Shown piece by piece: positions 34,722 through 45,400 of a stretch of DNA of 64,000 bases; the stretch's first letter is position 1, and every line of letters starts with the position of its first letter. This stretch comes from Anaeramoeba flamelloides (taxonomy: Eukaryota > Metamonada > Anaeramoebidae): the NCBI GenBank assembly GCA_027625915.1, contig JANTQA010000029.1, forward strand, positions 4,216,001 through 4,280,000, written 5' to 3'. The position numbers and the translations under genes are program-made. The notes beneath the pieces were generated by a model. It was not told the DNA's origin. It saw only the letters and a list, made by a program, of their open reading frames with translations, and did not search any database.

Positions 34722-35183
34722 ATGTCCAACTCTGACGATTTGTTGAATGACGAAGATTATTTAGCCTATTTAACCCAAAGTTCTGATTCTGAAGAAGACC
34801 TTTCAAACAGTAAACAGTTAAAAGAGAAGAAAGAGATTATTGCAACCATTCATCACAAAGATAAACCAAAGGTCTGTGAGTTGTGTGGGGATTGGAGAAG
34901 AACATCTCTTCACCATTTGATTCCAAAGTTGATTATTAAAAGAGAAAAGAAAAGATCAAGAAAATCGAAGAAATATAAAGAAAGAAGATCCTTCACAGAA
35001 GTTCATTTAGTTCGTTTGTGTAAATATTGCCATAGTAAATTACATAAATGTTTCACTCATAAGGAATTGTCCGAGCAATATTCAACACCAGACTTGATAA
35101 GTGAACATCCTGATATGATAAAATATTTAAAGTGGAAAAAGAAAAAAGTTATTCATGATCGGAAAAAAATGGTCAATAAATAG
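34722..35183 (+). CDS. Small HNH-nuclease-type zinc protein
   Basis: 153 residues, no intron. An acidic N-terminal tail (1-30) leads into an HNH fold: C52-x2-C55, the H64-H65 pair in LHHLIPKL (the first His of HNH), then C100-x2-C103-H104 and H108. The tail FTHKELSEQYSTPDLISEHP followed by KYLKW matches the C-terminal helix (EL...Y.T...L..HP....F..W) of a compact bacterial HNH family whose members read CELCG...HHLIP. The four Cys should bind structural zinc and the His set is compatible with an active metal-dependent nuclease; activity is inference. A Lys/Arg-rich insert (71-90) separates the two halves and could bind DNA or act as a nuclear signal. Start chosen as the first ATG, 23 bases after a stop-rich leader. 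No partner gene nearby. Confidence 0.82.
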   Translation: MSNSDDLLNDEDYLAYLTQSSDSEEDLSNSKQLKEKKEIIATIHHKDKPKVCELCGDWRRTSLHHLIPKLIIKREKKRSRKSKKYKERRSFTEVHLVRLCKYCHSKLHKCFTHKELSEQYSTPDLISEHPDMIKYLKWKKKKVIHDRKKMVNK

Positions 35184-37721
35184 AACACTTGTCGAGGCAA
35201 ATTGATTATTTTAAATAAACACAATACTAGTCTCAAAAAAAAACACACACCGATACTTTTAAAATAAAGTGTAAATAAATTTTCATAACAATAAAATTGT
35301 TATATTTAACACACATTTTTATTTTTTTTTGTCGTTTTTATTTAAGTCTCAGAAATTTAGCCCCCCTTTATTACCACTTTTTAATCAAAGAGTCCTATGT
35401 AATATATAATATCTATTCTGAGTGGATCATTTTCATTTGAGACATTTTGTATTGTTTACTAATTTTTATTTTTGAGAAAAAAAGTGCTGAAGTATCCTAT
35501 TGAAAAAGGTTCAAGATTCGATAGAATGACCTTATTTTAGTAAGGAGGGATGTCTCGTTCATTTGCTAGGATTTTGGTCAAAATATTAACATTAGGAGTT
35601 AACGCGTATATATAGATAGATAGATCTAGGTATAGATGGATAGATGGATGGATCTCTAAAAAAATAAAGAAGCAAATGAAAAAAACTTATCTGTTTTTTT
35701 TATATCCTTATGATTTGGTTTTTTCTTCAACTTTTTTAAAAAAAAAAAATACCTTTTCAGATAAATTTTCGCGTTCATAAAGTTTTTTTTTTTGTTGGTT
35801 TTGAAAGATAATGTTTTTTGGTCGATATCAAGAGAAATAGTAAAAGGTCTTTTTTTATTTAAATCATATATATATATATATATATATATATTGGGTATAT
35901 TTCTTCTCTCCCTTTACTATGTGTACATATATTTTTTTCGCTTTTGAATTTTTTTTTAATTCAAAGTATTTCCAAAATAAACTCCATTTCAAAATTATTG
36001 GCCCATTAAAAACTAATTTTGAAAATAAATATTTTTATAAATTGAATTTATCTATTATAATAAAACAATTACTTTATTAATATTCCATTCTATACACAGG
36101 GAATATTTTTTTTCATCTAAATTAAAAATAAAATAAAGTAAAAAAATAAAATAAAATGAGGTAATTTGTTATGAAATTTAGTTTATATATTACTTCTAAA
36201 TGTTTAATTTTCACTATTTTTGGTTTTAATTACCTCTAAATTGAATATGTTATCTTGATTTTTTTGATTTGAGAATTAGTCTATTTTGGTTTTTATGAGT
36301 GTTTCGGTCCGAATATATTTTTTTCGTGATATTCTCCCAGAGTAGTTTCATGACGGTGTTAATTAGTAGCTATCTTATTTTTTTTTGAATTATATTTTCT
36401 TTTATATGTTCATTTTTTGAATGTTTTTTTTTTTTTGTTTTTCGAGCTCTTTCATTTCAATTTCTTTCTATTCTTCTGCTGCTCTGATATTTTTGTTTTC
36501 CATACCCTTTTAATTCCATTATATTACTTCTTTTTTTATCTTATATTTTTTACTTTCCCCAATCTGTAACTGGGATTATAAACCAAATGAAAAAAATCCT
36601 GGCAAACTTTTTATTTATTATATTTCTTCTTTCATTTACCTTTCAAAAAATAAAATGATCACTCTATATTTTTATTTAACAATTTATATTGGTTATTATC
36701 TCTAAAAACTTTGTTAAAGTGTTTTATTATTCAAAAACGGTAAACAATTAAACAATTTTTAATCTAATAAAAAACCTATTACTATTTCTGTTATTAATCT
36801 TATTTTTTCTTTTGATTAATGAAGTGATTTGATTTGATACATTAATAATTAGAAATATCAACCAAATAATAATTTTTTCAATTCCAATGCTTTCCAATAT
36901 AAAACTAAAAATATGATGTATCATTTTCAAGAATAAACTTAATTGTTAATAAAAAATAATAAATAACTTTTTTTATCTCATTTTTTTTAATTTTTTGGGA
37001 TTTTTGACTTTTTCGATTATTTTTTTTGCCTTTTTCTTTTTTTCTTCATTTTAAACAAACTTTTATACAAAGTGGTTATCTGATATTATTGTAATTTTAT
37101 TCAATCAAATTAGATAATGGATTTTGAATTATGGATTTTTTATATCCAGTAATTTGAATGATTTTCGATTTCATTTAAAAAAAAATTATTTCTTGTTGTG
37201 ATTCATTTTTTTTATTTTTTTTTCCAGTGATATTATTGTTTTTTCATTGTTTTGCTTTTCTTACATTTGTATTTTATTTACAATTGTTTTTATCTTTTCA
37301 GAAATTTCATTTGAATATTTATTTAATGGAATTTTGAATGGTTATTTACCATCTAAGAATCATAAAATTCATAACGTATAATTCATTTTCATCTTGTGAA
37401 ACAAGGATGATTCTTTCTTGTATATTTTATAGAGATTAAAAAAGTTTCTATTTAGATATAATATAATAATAATTTATGGAGAATTAAATTTGAATAAGAA
37501 AATAAGTTAAAATATCTCAAATCTTTAGCTAGTTTAAATATTTTTTGTTTCCAAATTCATAGGGGTATTTCTTTTCGTAAAATATTTAATGAAGTGTAAT
37601 AAATTAACCCCTTTTTCAAATTAAAAGGAATGAATGCTATTATTTATAGATACAATTTATACTATTACTATTTAGTAATAACTTCTGATCATTTCCATTG
37701 GATTTTTTTATTTGTGTTCAA
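35184..37721. other. Gene-free stretch after the HNH gene
   Basis: Holds a TAGA/TGGA microsatellite (35607-35652) and a TA run (35868-35891). Near 35980 AAACTCCATTTCAAAATTATT resembles a MITE A end, but no second end was found. No coding sequence supported. Confidence 0.45.
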
Positions 37722-37922
37722 TACAGTCAGTTTCAAATTTAAGGAACAAACTTTCAACGAAATTTAAGTCACAATAAAAATCTCAAATTAAAGTACAAAA
37801 TTTGTAATTTTTTTTTTTACAATTTATTTGACTAGAATCTGAATTTTGTGCCTTAATTAGATATTTTTTTTGTGCCTTAAATTTCGTTGAAAGTTTATGC
37901 CTTAAATTTGAAACTGACTGTA
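37722..37922. mobile_element. MITE family C, copy 2
   Basis: 201 bases, TACAGTCAGTTTCAAATTTA to the exact inverted form AAATTTGAAACTGACTGTA. The arms repeat CTTTCAACGAAATTTAAG / TTAAATTTCGTTGAAAG and pair along almost the whole element. The best-preserved copy of the family; TA at both ends. Confidence 0.9.
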
Positions 37923-38100
37923 AGTAAAAAGAAAAGTTTTCATTTTTTTTTTTTTTTTTTGATAAAGTTAGTTTTTAGTAATTTATGATTGTTTTTATTA
38001 AAAAAATATGTTGTAAATCTAATGGAGTTGTTATCAAAACAGAAAAAATAACTCATGATTTTATCTTTTTAGATGAGTAAAAATATCACAAGTGTTTTTA

Positions 38101-38280
38101 TTTTATAGAAATCTTACTTTTAGTAATTTGGAAGTGTTTTTATGGTCAAATAACCTTGAAACTTTAAAATTATTACAAAAATTAATCAAAAATAAATCTA
38201 ATATTGAAATCAATGGAGATAAGAGAAAAATTAATATTTTATTTTTGTTATCAATATTTTATAAATATTATGTGAATTAA
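38101..38280 (+). CDS. Possible terminal exon of unknown gene
   Basis: After TTTTATAG at 38093-38100, which would serve as an acceptor, about 59 codons run open to TAA with protein-like content (NLTFSNLEVFLWSNNLETLK, then LLQKLIKNKSNIEINGD). No upstream exon or homologue was identified. It may equally be a gene fragment or chance. Confidence 0.2.
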   Translation, partial: FYRNLTFSNLEVFLWSNNLETLKLLQKLIKNKSNIEINGDKRKINILFLLSIFYKYYVN

Positions 38281-40853
38281 AATAGTTATTTGGTATTTTA
38301 TTATATTATAGATTTTATAAATTTTGAAATTTTATTACTAATAGCATTTATTTGATAATATATAATCTTTGTTTATTATTAGAATTATTAATTCTATTTG
38401 ATTTTATTTATTTGTAAAAATGTTTTCAAAAATTGTTTAAGAATATCTAAATTTATTGATATTTTTACTATTGAATGACATTATTATCACATTATAATAC
38501 TTAATATTGCGCCATCAATTGGTTCCACTGGTATAAAATTTAAGAAATAACTTTCAGTGTAATTTAGTTGACGAAAAAAAATATTTCATTAAAATACATT
38601 TTTTAGGAATTGTTTTTGTCCCAATTTATTATACTTGAATCCCGAAATATATGTTATAATTTTGATAGTATTTTATCTTGAATTATTGCCAAGGTTTTGT
38701 ATTCAAAATTAGAAATATCTATATTTTGAAAATAATTCTTTTTCATCTAAGTGGGTCAGTTTAATTTAATAAATAGAACAAATTCTGTTAGTCTGTCTAA
38801 TAATCTGCTCCAAATAAATTTTCTTTTTTAGATCAGATCATTTTTTGTAATTTAATCAATTTTTTTTTTGTTTTTATTTTTTCGTTTTTTCTTTTATGAA
38901 ATAATGTTTTTTTTTTTTATTTTTATATTGTTTTTTTCTTTGTTTTTTTTTTTTTGAAAGAAATTCCATAAAAAAGTCATGAAACTCAGAATAAAAATTA
39001 AGAAATTGGATATAATGTTATATTTGTAAATAAATATATTTACCATTAAAAAACCTTATATTCGATTTTAATTTTTCAAAGAAATTAGAAATTTTGGTAT
39101 AGGATGTCTTTAAAAAAAATAGTCCCAAAAAAATTTTTAACGTTTTTTTGTTTACAAAATTTATCGTTTTGTAACATATTTTTTTTGGGGGTTTCAATTA
39201 TAATTCGAAGTTTTTTATTCCTCATATTTCAAAACTTACTTATATTTATTGATTGATAAAACATTGGGATTTATGTTTTTTCCTAGTAAATTTTCAGTGG
39301 AATAGGACCTAGTTATTGAAAATTCGATCTTTTGGGTTTTATGTTGATTATCCAGATTTCAAAAAAATCTTTTTTTTTTTTGGGGGGGGGGTACTTTTTA
39401 TGGTAAATTTTAATTTTTTTTTTTTATTTATTTTTCAAATAGAATCATAAATTATTTAACAAGGGGGCTGAAATATATATATATATTAAAGGTTTAAAAT
39501 TCTCAAAAAAATATTCTTGAAATTACTCAAAAATTGAAAATAGTAATTTTTTTTTAGTAAAAATTATATTACTCATCAAAGAACTTCTAGGAAAACTTAT
39601 TAACCGGGAATGCTTATTAATTTTTAACTTGAAATTATAATACAAAGAAATATTTATGTTGACTGTATTGAATAAGATTTACAAAATTAATAATTTTTAG
39701 GAATAATATTCTACTCATTTTGAACAAAATATAATATTTTTGAAAACTGTTGCTTTACTGTTAGCTATTAAAAGGTTCTTAAAAATGGGGAAGTAGTATT
39801 AAAAATTCAATATATAATTGTTAAGCATTACAAGTGTTTTTCAGAAGATATCTGTGTTATCTCAAAGGAGTGTCAAATATAATATAATAATATATTTATC
39901 TTATATGCAGATCTCCTACTCTGCCTAACTTAAATCTAACTGCCTTTGACATTTCCTTAATTAAAAGATATTTCTTAAATCTAACATAAATTAACTCAAC
40001 CCGCCCTGTCAAACCCAAAAAATATTTTATCTTTCTTAAATGTAAACTAATATACAAATTTACATGTATTAACAAAATCCCAAATTATTATTATAGACTT
40101 TAAAGTTTGGAAAAAACTCATAAGAAGGTATAAAGTAGAAAAATAAATAAATTATTTTGTCTAAAATCTAAAATAATATTTAACCAAGAAACATTAATAT
40201 TTAAACACTCGGTTTTTTAAAAAGTGCCATTAAAAGGGTCATTTTTAAGGCTGTTAAAAACAATTCTAGTATTTTCTATTTTCGAGTATTTTCAAGAATA
40301 TTTCAAGTAATCTATGTTTTTCAATGAAATACAATTATAAATATTGTTTTTTTTGAAATTTTGTAATTTTTGCTTTTATTTTTTATTAGAATTTTATCAA
40401 ACTTTCTTTACTAACTCCTTTCTTCTATCAAGAAATATTATTTGAGTCTTTCTAAAGATCAAAATAAACAAAAGTTGATGATTAAAATTTATAAAAAAAT
40501 GAATGAAAATAATTAATTAAGTACCATTTTATTAAATTTAAAGATCTTAAAAAAATAATAATAATAATATCGTTAAGACAGAGCAAGTCAAAAAAAAGAA
40601 GACAAATAAAAAAAGAAAAAAAACAAATATTAGATCATCATTAGAAAATATAAATATAAGAAAACAAAACAAAACAGGATCAAATTCTAAATTAAAATTT
40701 TTTAAAACTTAATAATTAAAAAAAAAAAAAAAAAAAGCACAAAGGATTTATTTAATAATCAAAAAGGTAAAAAAAAAAAATAAGAAAATGAGAAATCGAA
40801 ACATAAATAAAATAAAAAAAAAAAAAAGGGTACTATGATCAAAATCATTCATC
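38281..40853. other. Gene-free stretch
   Basis: Low-complexity AT-rich DNA, with a G run near 39384 and an A-rich zone at 40500-40830 beyond the perforin-like gene's stop. Nothing coding is supported. Confidence 0.5.
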
Positions 40854-42875
40854 TTAATCGGAAGATTGATCATTCAATAAGATTCTACCTTTTTCTGGAT
40901 CAAATTTATTTTTACGCTTTTTATTCAAAATGAATAAAGTAACTGAAAGAGCAACAACTGCGAGAGGAATGAAAACTGACATGAGTACTGTGGCAGTTGA
41001 AGAATGAGATGATTCGTCTTGTGATGATTTATCATTTTTGTCGTCTTTATTTGAAATAGGTTTGTTGTCATCATTACTTTTATTTTTGGCGCTTGCCTTT
41101 AAATAGGTTTGATACAGGGCGTATGAGCTTTGGTATTGTTCTTCGTAACTTTCTTGGTCTGTGATGTTTACTTGTAGCCATTGCTTTTCTGAGAGTACGT
41201 AGTAGTAATCGACAAGGGAAGGTATTTCGTTACCGTAGCCGGGTGGGATGTATTGGATTCTGCCTTGCATGTCATCGATCCCGATACAATAGACCATTTC
41301 CTTGCCATAAAAGGTGTTACCGAGGGAAACTCTTCTGTATCCCTTTGGACAGACAAATTTGTTGGTGAATGGATTTGGTTTGAAACTTGAAAAGAATCCG
41401 CCGACGTGCACACCGGTGTCAATGTTACCCGAATCGAAAGGTGCCACACAGAAATGGATACCCTTGCTGCTGTCCCAAGGGTCTAATTTGGCGTAATGGT
41501 CATAATACCCGTCTGGGCAACTAAACCCATCGGTGATTTCGTTTTTAATGACCTTGTCATAATAGGCGCCTCCAAAGAATTCTCCTGTTTTGGTGCCGTC
41601 GTTATTTAAGCAGACATATAATTGCGATGTATAGCTTTCGTCCCAGTTATGGCAACAGTGGGAAAAGATCCAACATCGGTGGCAGTCGTGATGGTGGCGC
41701 CCGTGTTTGACAGGGTTTTGGAGAGGGTAGGCGACATATCCCTCTGGGCAGGTAAAGTCCTGTGTCAATTCGTTAGTTAACTGTAAGGTTGGGTTGTCAG
41801 AAACTTGGAAAAGTCCGCCAAATCGTTCCTTGATGTTGTACTTGCATCTGTTTGGATCGTTGACATTTGCAGAGTAATCAAAGCTTGGGCTGTCTGGATC
41901 CATGCAGCCATAGTGCGTGTTTTGCAAAATGTTTAAGGCCGTTCGGTTTTCAACAAGCTCGATAAACTTTCTGAACGTGACGCGATCGATGTACGAGAAC
42001 TGTTCGTATTGGATGACATACGAAATTGGGTAGTAGACTGCATTGATCACGGCTGGGTTTTCGGGCAGGGTCTTGAGCCATTCGTTATAGGTGCCATTGC
42101 TTGGCCATGGGGCGCCTCCTGTGATGTAAACTTGGGTGTCCTTCTTCGAGTTGGAATATTGCTGTAATTGGGTGCTGCTTGCTGAGTAGCTCCCTGAAAT
42201 CGAGAAGTAGCTTGCAAAGCTTGCCTTGGCAGAAACAGAAAAGTCGTGTTCGTTGTAATTGCTCCACATCGTCGAATCGATAACATCCAATTTTTGGCAG
42301 GTTCCACCAAGGGTCAGTCCTGTGGTCACATGGGTTCCAAACATATTCAGGAGCTTGTCCGTTAAGTAGACAGACAAATCCGCAGACGCGGTCGTGTTCT
42401 TTTCGATACTCCACATGATCTTGTCGGCAAGGGTGTTGAACGCAGTGCTGAACTTCATTTCGTTAATTTGTGCCTGCAGCTGGTAGAGCTCAACATTGCC
42501 AGTGATCTGGGCAACCTTGTAGTGGCTTTTGGACATGTACTTGTGGATGTAGTCATAGCTGGTACTGAAACTGCCGCCAATGCTCATGTAGTGTGCACTT
42601 GCCTCTAATTTGTAGTGCTTCGAATCGGTGATGTTCGTCAAGTGATCGATGATCTGAACCTCCATCGACATCTGCGATGAGGGGCTATTGAACTTGATCA
42701 CAGATTGTGGTAAGCCTTCGTCGCCATAGTTGTTTATGTCCCACACTTGCATCTTCTTGTCAGTTGTAAAGGGATTCATACCTAAACCAATCTTATGGGT
42801 TCCTCCAACTTTCTCTGTTGTCGTGCATGCACAAAAACAAATCAAGAAAAGAAAGAAAAAAATTCTTGTTTCCAT
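40854..42875 (-). CDS. Perforin-2/MPEG1-like MACPF membrane protein
   Basis: 673 residues, one exon. Signal peptide at 1-17 (METRIFFFLFLICFCAC). MACPF domain at about 25-320 with the family signature FGTH at 179-182 and GLTLGG at 186-191. Then GCMDPDSPSFDYSANV (323-338), a Cys-rich motif seen in invertebrate MPEG1 proteins. The region 350-540 repeats a CPEGY/CPDGY/CPKGY plus GGxF pattern (352-355, 376-380, 453-457, 492-495, 509-513), as in the MPEG1 membrane-proximal P2 part. A Ser/Lys/Asp-rich stalk leads to one membrane helix at about 629-650 and a 23-residue basic tail. This is the MPEG1 layout: a type I protein of phagosomes that perforates engulfed bacteria in animals; in a phagotrophic protist a digestive or defensive role is plausible but inferred. 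G+C is near half, far above its surroundings. All domains look intact. Confidence 0.9.
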   Translation of the reverse strand: METRIFFFLFLICFCACTTTEKVGGTHKIGLGMNPFTTDKKMQVWDINNYGDEGLPQSVIKFNSPSSQMSMEVQIIDHLTNITDSKHYKLEASAHYMSIGGSFSTSYDYIHKYMSKSHYKVAQITGNVELYQLQAQINEMKFSTAFNTLADKIMWSIEKNTTASADLSVYLTDKLLNMFGTHVTTGLTLGGTCQKLDVIDSTMWSNYNEHDFSVSAKASFASYFSISGSYSASSTQLQQYSNSKKDTQVYITGGAPWPSNGTYNEWLKTLPENPAVINAVYYPISYVIQYEQFSYIDRVTFRKFIELVENRTALNILQNTHYGCMDPDSPSFDYSANVNDPNRCKYNIKERFGGLFQVSDNPTLQLTNELTQDFTCPEGYVAYPLQNPVKHGRHHHDCHRCWIFSHCCHNWDESYTSQLYVCLNNDGTKTGEFFGGAYYDKVIKNEITDGFSCPDGYYDHYAKLDPWDSSKGIHFCVAPFDSGNIDTGVHVGGFFSSFKPNPFTNKFVCPKGYRRVSLGNTFYGKEMVYCIGIDDMQGRIQYIPPGYGNEIPSLVDYYYVLSEKQWLQVNITDQESYEEQYQSSYALYQTYLKASAKNKSNDDNKPISNKDDKNDKSSQDESSHSSTATVLMSVFIPLAVVALSVTLFILNKKRKNKFDPEKGRILLNDQSSD

Positions 42876-44261
42876 TTTGTCTTGGTTTTTTTTTTTTTAA
42901 ATGTGAAAAAAAGTTAAACAATGTTTTGGAAAAAATGAAATTTATTTTGCAAAATTTACATTCTAACTTTTTTGTTGTAATTTCTATTTTTTTGTTTTGT
43001 CAGGCGTTTGTTAGGAACACAATATTTGTGTTTTTTTTTTTGAGAAGAATATTTTTTTTCATTATTCATAAAGTAACTTTCGATTCAATAGCTTTGATTA
43101 AGGATTTTGCTGGTTTGAGCTTTCACCAATTTTGGATTTTTCAGAAATTCTTTGATCACCACATTCGATTTCTTTTCGATTATCCTGAAATAGATCAAAA
43201 GGAATTTAAAAGCCCCTTTCTTGACACAATTTGTTTCTAAATCAAAGACGTCAACAAGTCATTTAATTTTTTTTCACTTTTTTTTCTCAAGTGTAAAAGT
43301 TTTGTAAAAAGATTTTAAAGGTAAAAGTGTTTTGATTTTTGTATGATGTTCTTTAAGAGTATGTCATCAAAATACAAGTTTTATTTATTTTTTTTTCTTT
43401 TTTGTAAAATATTTTTTTGTGGTTAAAGAAAGAATTTTAATACAAAAAACTTTTTAAAAAACAAAATTTTGTAAAAAATCCTCTTTTGTTTATTTGTTGA
43501 AGAAATATTAATTTTTTCTTGTAACAAAAGGTTGGAAAAATGGATTTCTTTTGTTTTCAGAGTTACTTTTCTTTCATTTTTTTTGCCTACCATCATCAGT
43601 TCAATAGTTTTTCCAAGATCCAATTCTCCTCTTAATTCCAATTCATTTCTAAACTTTTGTAAAACAGAATTAGCTCTGTTAATATATCAAATTTTATTAT
43701 TCAGCACATTTTTTCAAAAGTATTAAACCAAACAAACTCCTGTTGAAAAGAATGAATATTTTTGTATCTTACAAAAGAGCAAAAAGAGTTGATTTTTTTG
43801 GTTTGAAATTTTGTCGGTTCAAAACATTAAAGCAAATTTTGCATTTTAATTTTCTCTTTTAAATATATCTCAATTTTAGGTATTACAATAGTTTGTTGAG
43901 ACAAAACATAAGAAGAACACTCAACTATCGATAAACTACAAGTAAATTAAACCTACAATCGTGATAAATCTTTAACACATTAGACAAAAATCTGTGTTTC
44001 AAAAAAAAAAAACAATCCTTGTTTGGTTTTCTTCTTGTTTCAATGAAATCGCTAATTAAGTAACCAACAGTACGTCTTGAATTCAAATAAATTTTGATAG
44101 TAAATACCTTGTGGGGTTTGTGTAAATTTTGTATTTGGAATGGAATTTGTTGAATATCTTTTGATCAATTTTCCACTTTATAGTACAAATGTGATGAAGA
44201 ATTTTGTTTTTTTTTTAGTGTAAAAATTGTCACTTTTTTTTTTTTATTTTATTGTTATTTA
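42876..44261. other. Upstream of the perforin-like gene; weak minus-strand exon candidates
   Basis: Mostly AT-rich spacer. On the minus strand, phase-compatible pieces are 43739-43708, 43675-43567 (ANSVLQKFRNELELRGELD, then LGKTIELMMVGKK) and 43184-43098 (DNRKEIECGDQRISEKSK, then a stop). They are bounded by GT-AG spacers of 32, 382 and, upstream, 33 bases. They could be the end of an unknown gene, but no homology was recognised and the 32-33-base spacers are far shorter than any other intron here. Confidence 0.2.
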
Positions 44262-44900
44262 AGGGAGGAGTCTAAAATTCCTCTTATTTGCCCTTATGTT
44301 TTCCAGAATTGAAAAGAATTGAGCAAACAATTTGGTTTTTCTCCAGTCTTTTGAATTAAAAAAAACCTTGGCACTCTACGACACTCTCAAAATCAGAGTT
44401 AGGTTTTCCAGACTTTTAAAGAATTGAGTACATTCTTATATTTTTCTCTATTCTTTTAAATTAAAAAAAAGCACGTTTAGATTTTCTTGAGTTTTCTATT
44501 TATTTGCAAAATCAATAAATTTTCGTTAGGTTTTTTTTTCTTTTCGAAATAAACCGAAAATTTATTAAAATTGTCTGTTTATTTCAAAAAGTAAAAAAAA
44601 CCTAGAACACTTTACAGATAAAAGAGAAAACCCGAGGAAAACCTTGGCAGTTGACGGCACTCTAAGACACTTGGTGGCATTTTCATTAAGGTTTTTTTAA
44701 TTGAAGAAATCAATAGAAAATTTATTTAAATATGTGTTTATTCCTCAAATTTAAAAAAATCCAAGACACTTGGCGGCACTTCCTGGATTCCTAAACTTAA
44801 ATTTATCAATTTTTTAAAAAGATTCAAAGATATTTTATTATCTACTGGAACCTTTAAAAATATTGAACATTGTTTATTAATAATATTAATATTATTATTT
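44262..44900 (-). mobile_element. LINE 3' fragment with arrays and two palindromes
   Basis: Minus-sense end of the LINE family, finishing AAGAGGAATTTTAGACTCC, CTCCCTT at 44262. On the plus strand GGCACT-like units sit at 44370/44380, 44656/44666/44676 and 44765/44775, each 10 bases apart. Palindromes lie at 44299-44358 and 44403-44464. The decayed ORF end (44797-44890) matches 54450-54560 inverted. Confidence 0.7.
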
Positions 44901-44930
44901 TTATTATTTTTCTTTCCTATTAACTAACGG

Positions 44931-45022
44931 AGGGGTTGTTAATCTCTCTTATTTACCCGAATTTTTAATTTTTTATTTAGAAATTATTAAGAGAGACTTA
45001 AAAATTCATCTATTACCCACTA

Positions 45023-45061
<39 letters not shown>

Positions 45062-45400
45062 ATAATATTACAATTATTATTATTATTTAAAATATTAAAA
45101 AATTGATTTTTTTCATCCAGAAATCCAAATTTTACGATTATTGTCATAACTTGGAAAACCCCAGATAAAATAGTTCACGCTCAATAATATCTATATCGTT
45201 ATATATTTTACACAATTGACAAAATTATGATTTATTTTTTAGTCATAAAATAGTAATATCTATGAAGATAATTTGTATTAATTCTTAACTTTAAAATTGA
45301 AGCCAAACCTTCACATTTTAAATATTTTTTGTTTTTAGGTTTTGCACGATTCTAAAGAGTTGGGTTAAATCAAATATTTTCCTTGATTATTTTGATTTCT
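44931..45400 (-). mobile_element. Second LINE 3' fragment, short-tail type
   Basis: Ends (minus) TAAGAGAGATTAACAACCCC, CTCC near 44931. Inside, a frame with FCQLCKIYNDIDIIE matches the C..C finger of the other copies (DLCKEKLNIDSIE). It lacks the array-bearing tail, like the copy at 11960. A (TA)n run lies at 45029-45058. Confidence 0.6.

Noticed and set aside
41168-42414. Alternative frames within the perforin-like gene
   Set aside because: Stop-poor because of higher G+C; they lack domain content while the main frame carries the complete MACPF layout.
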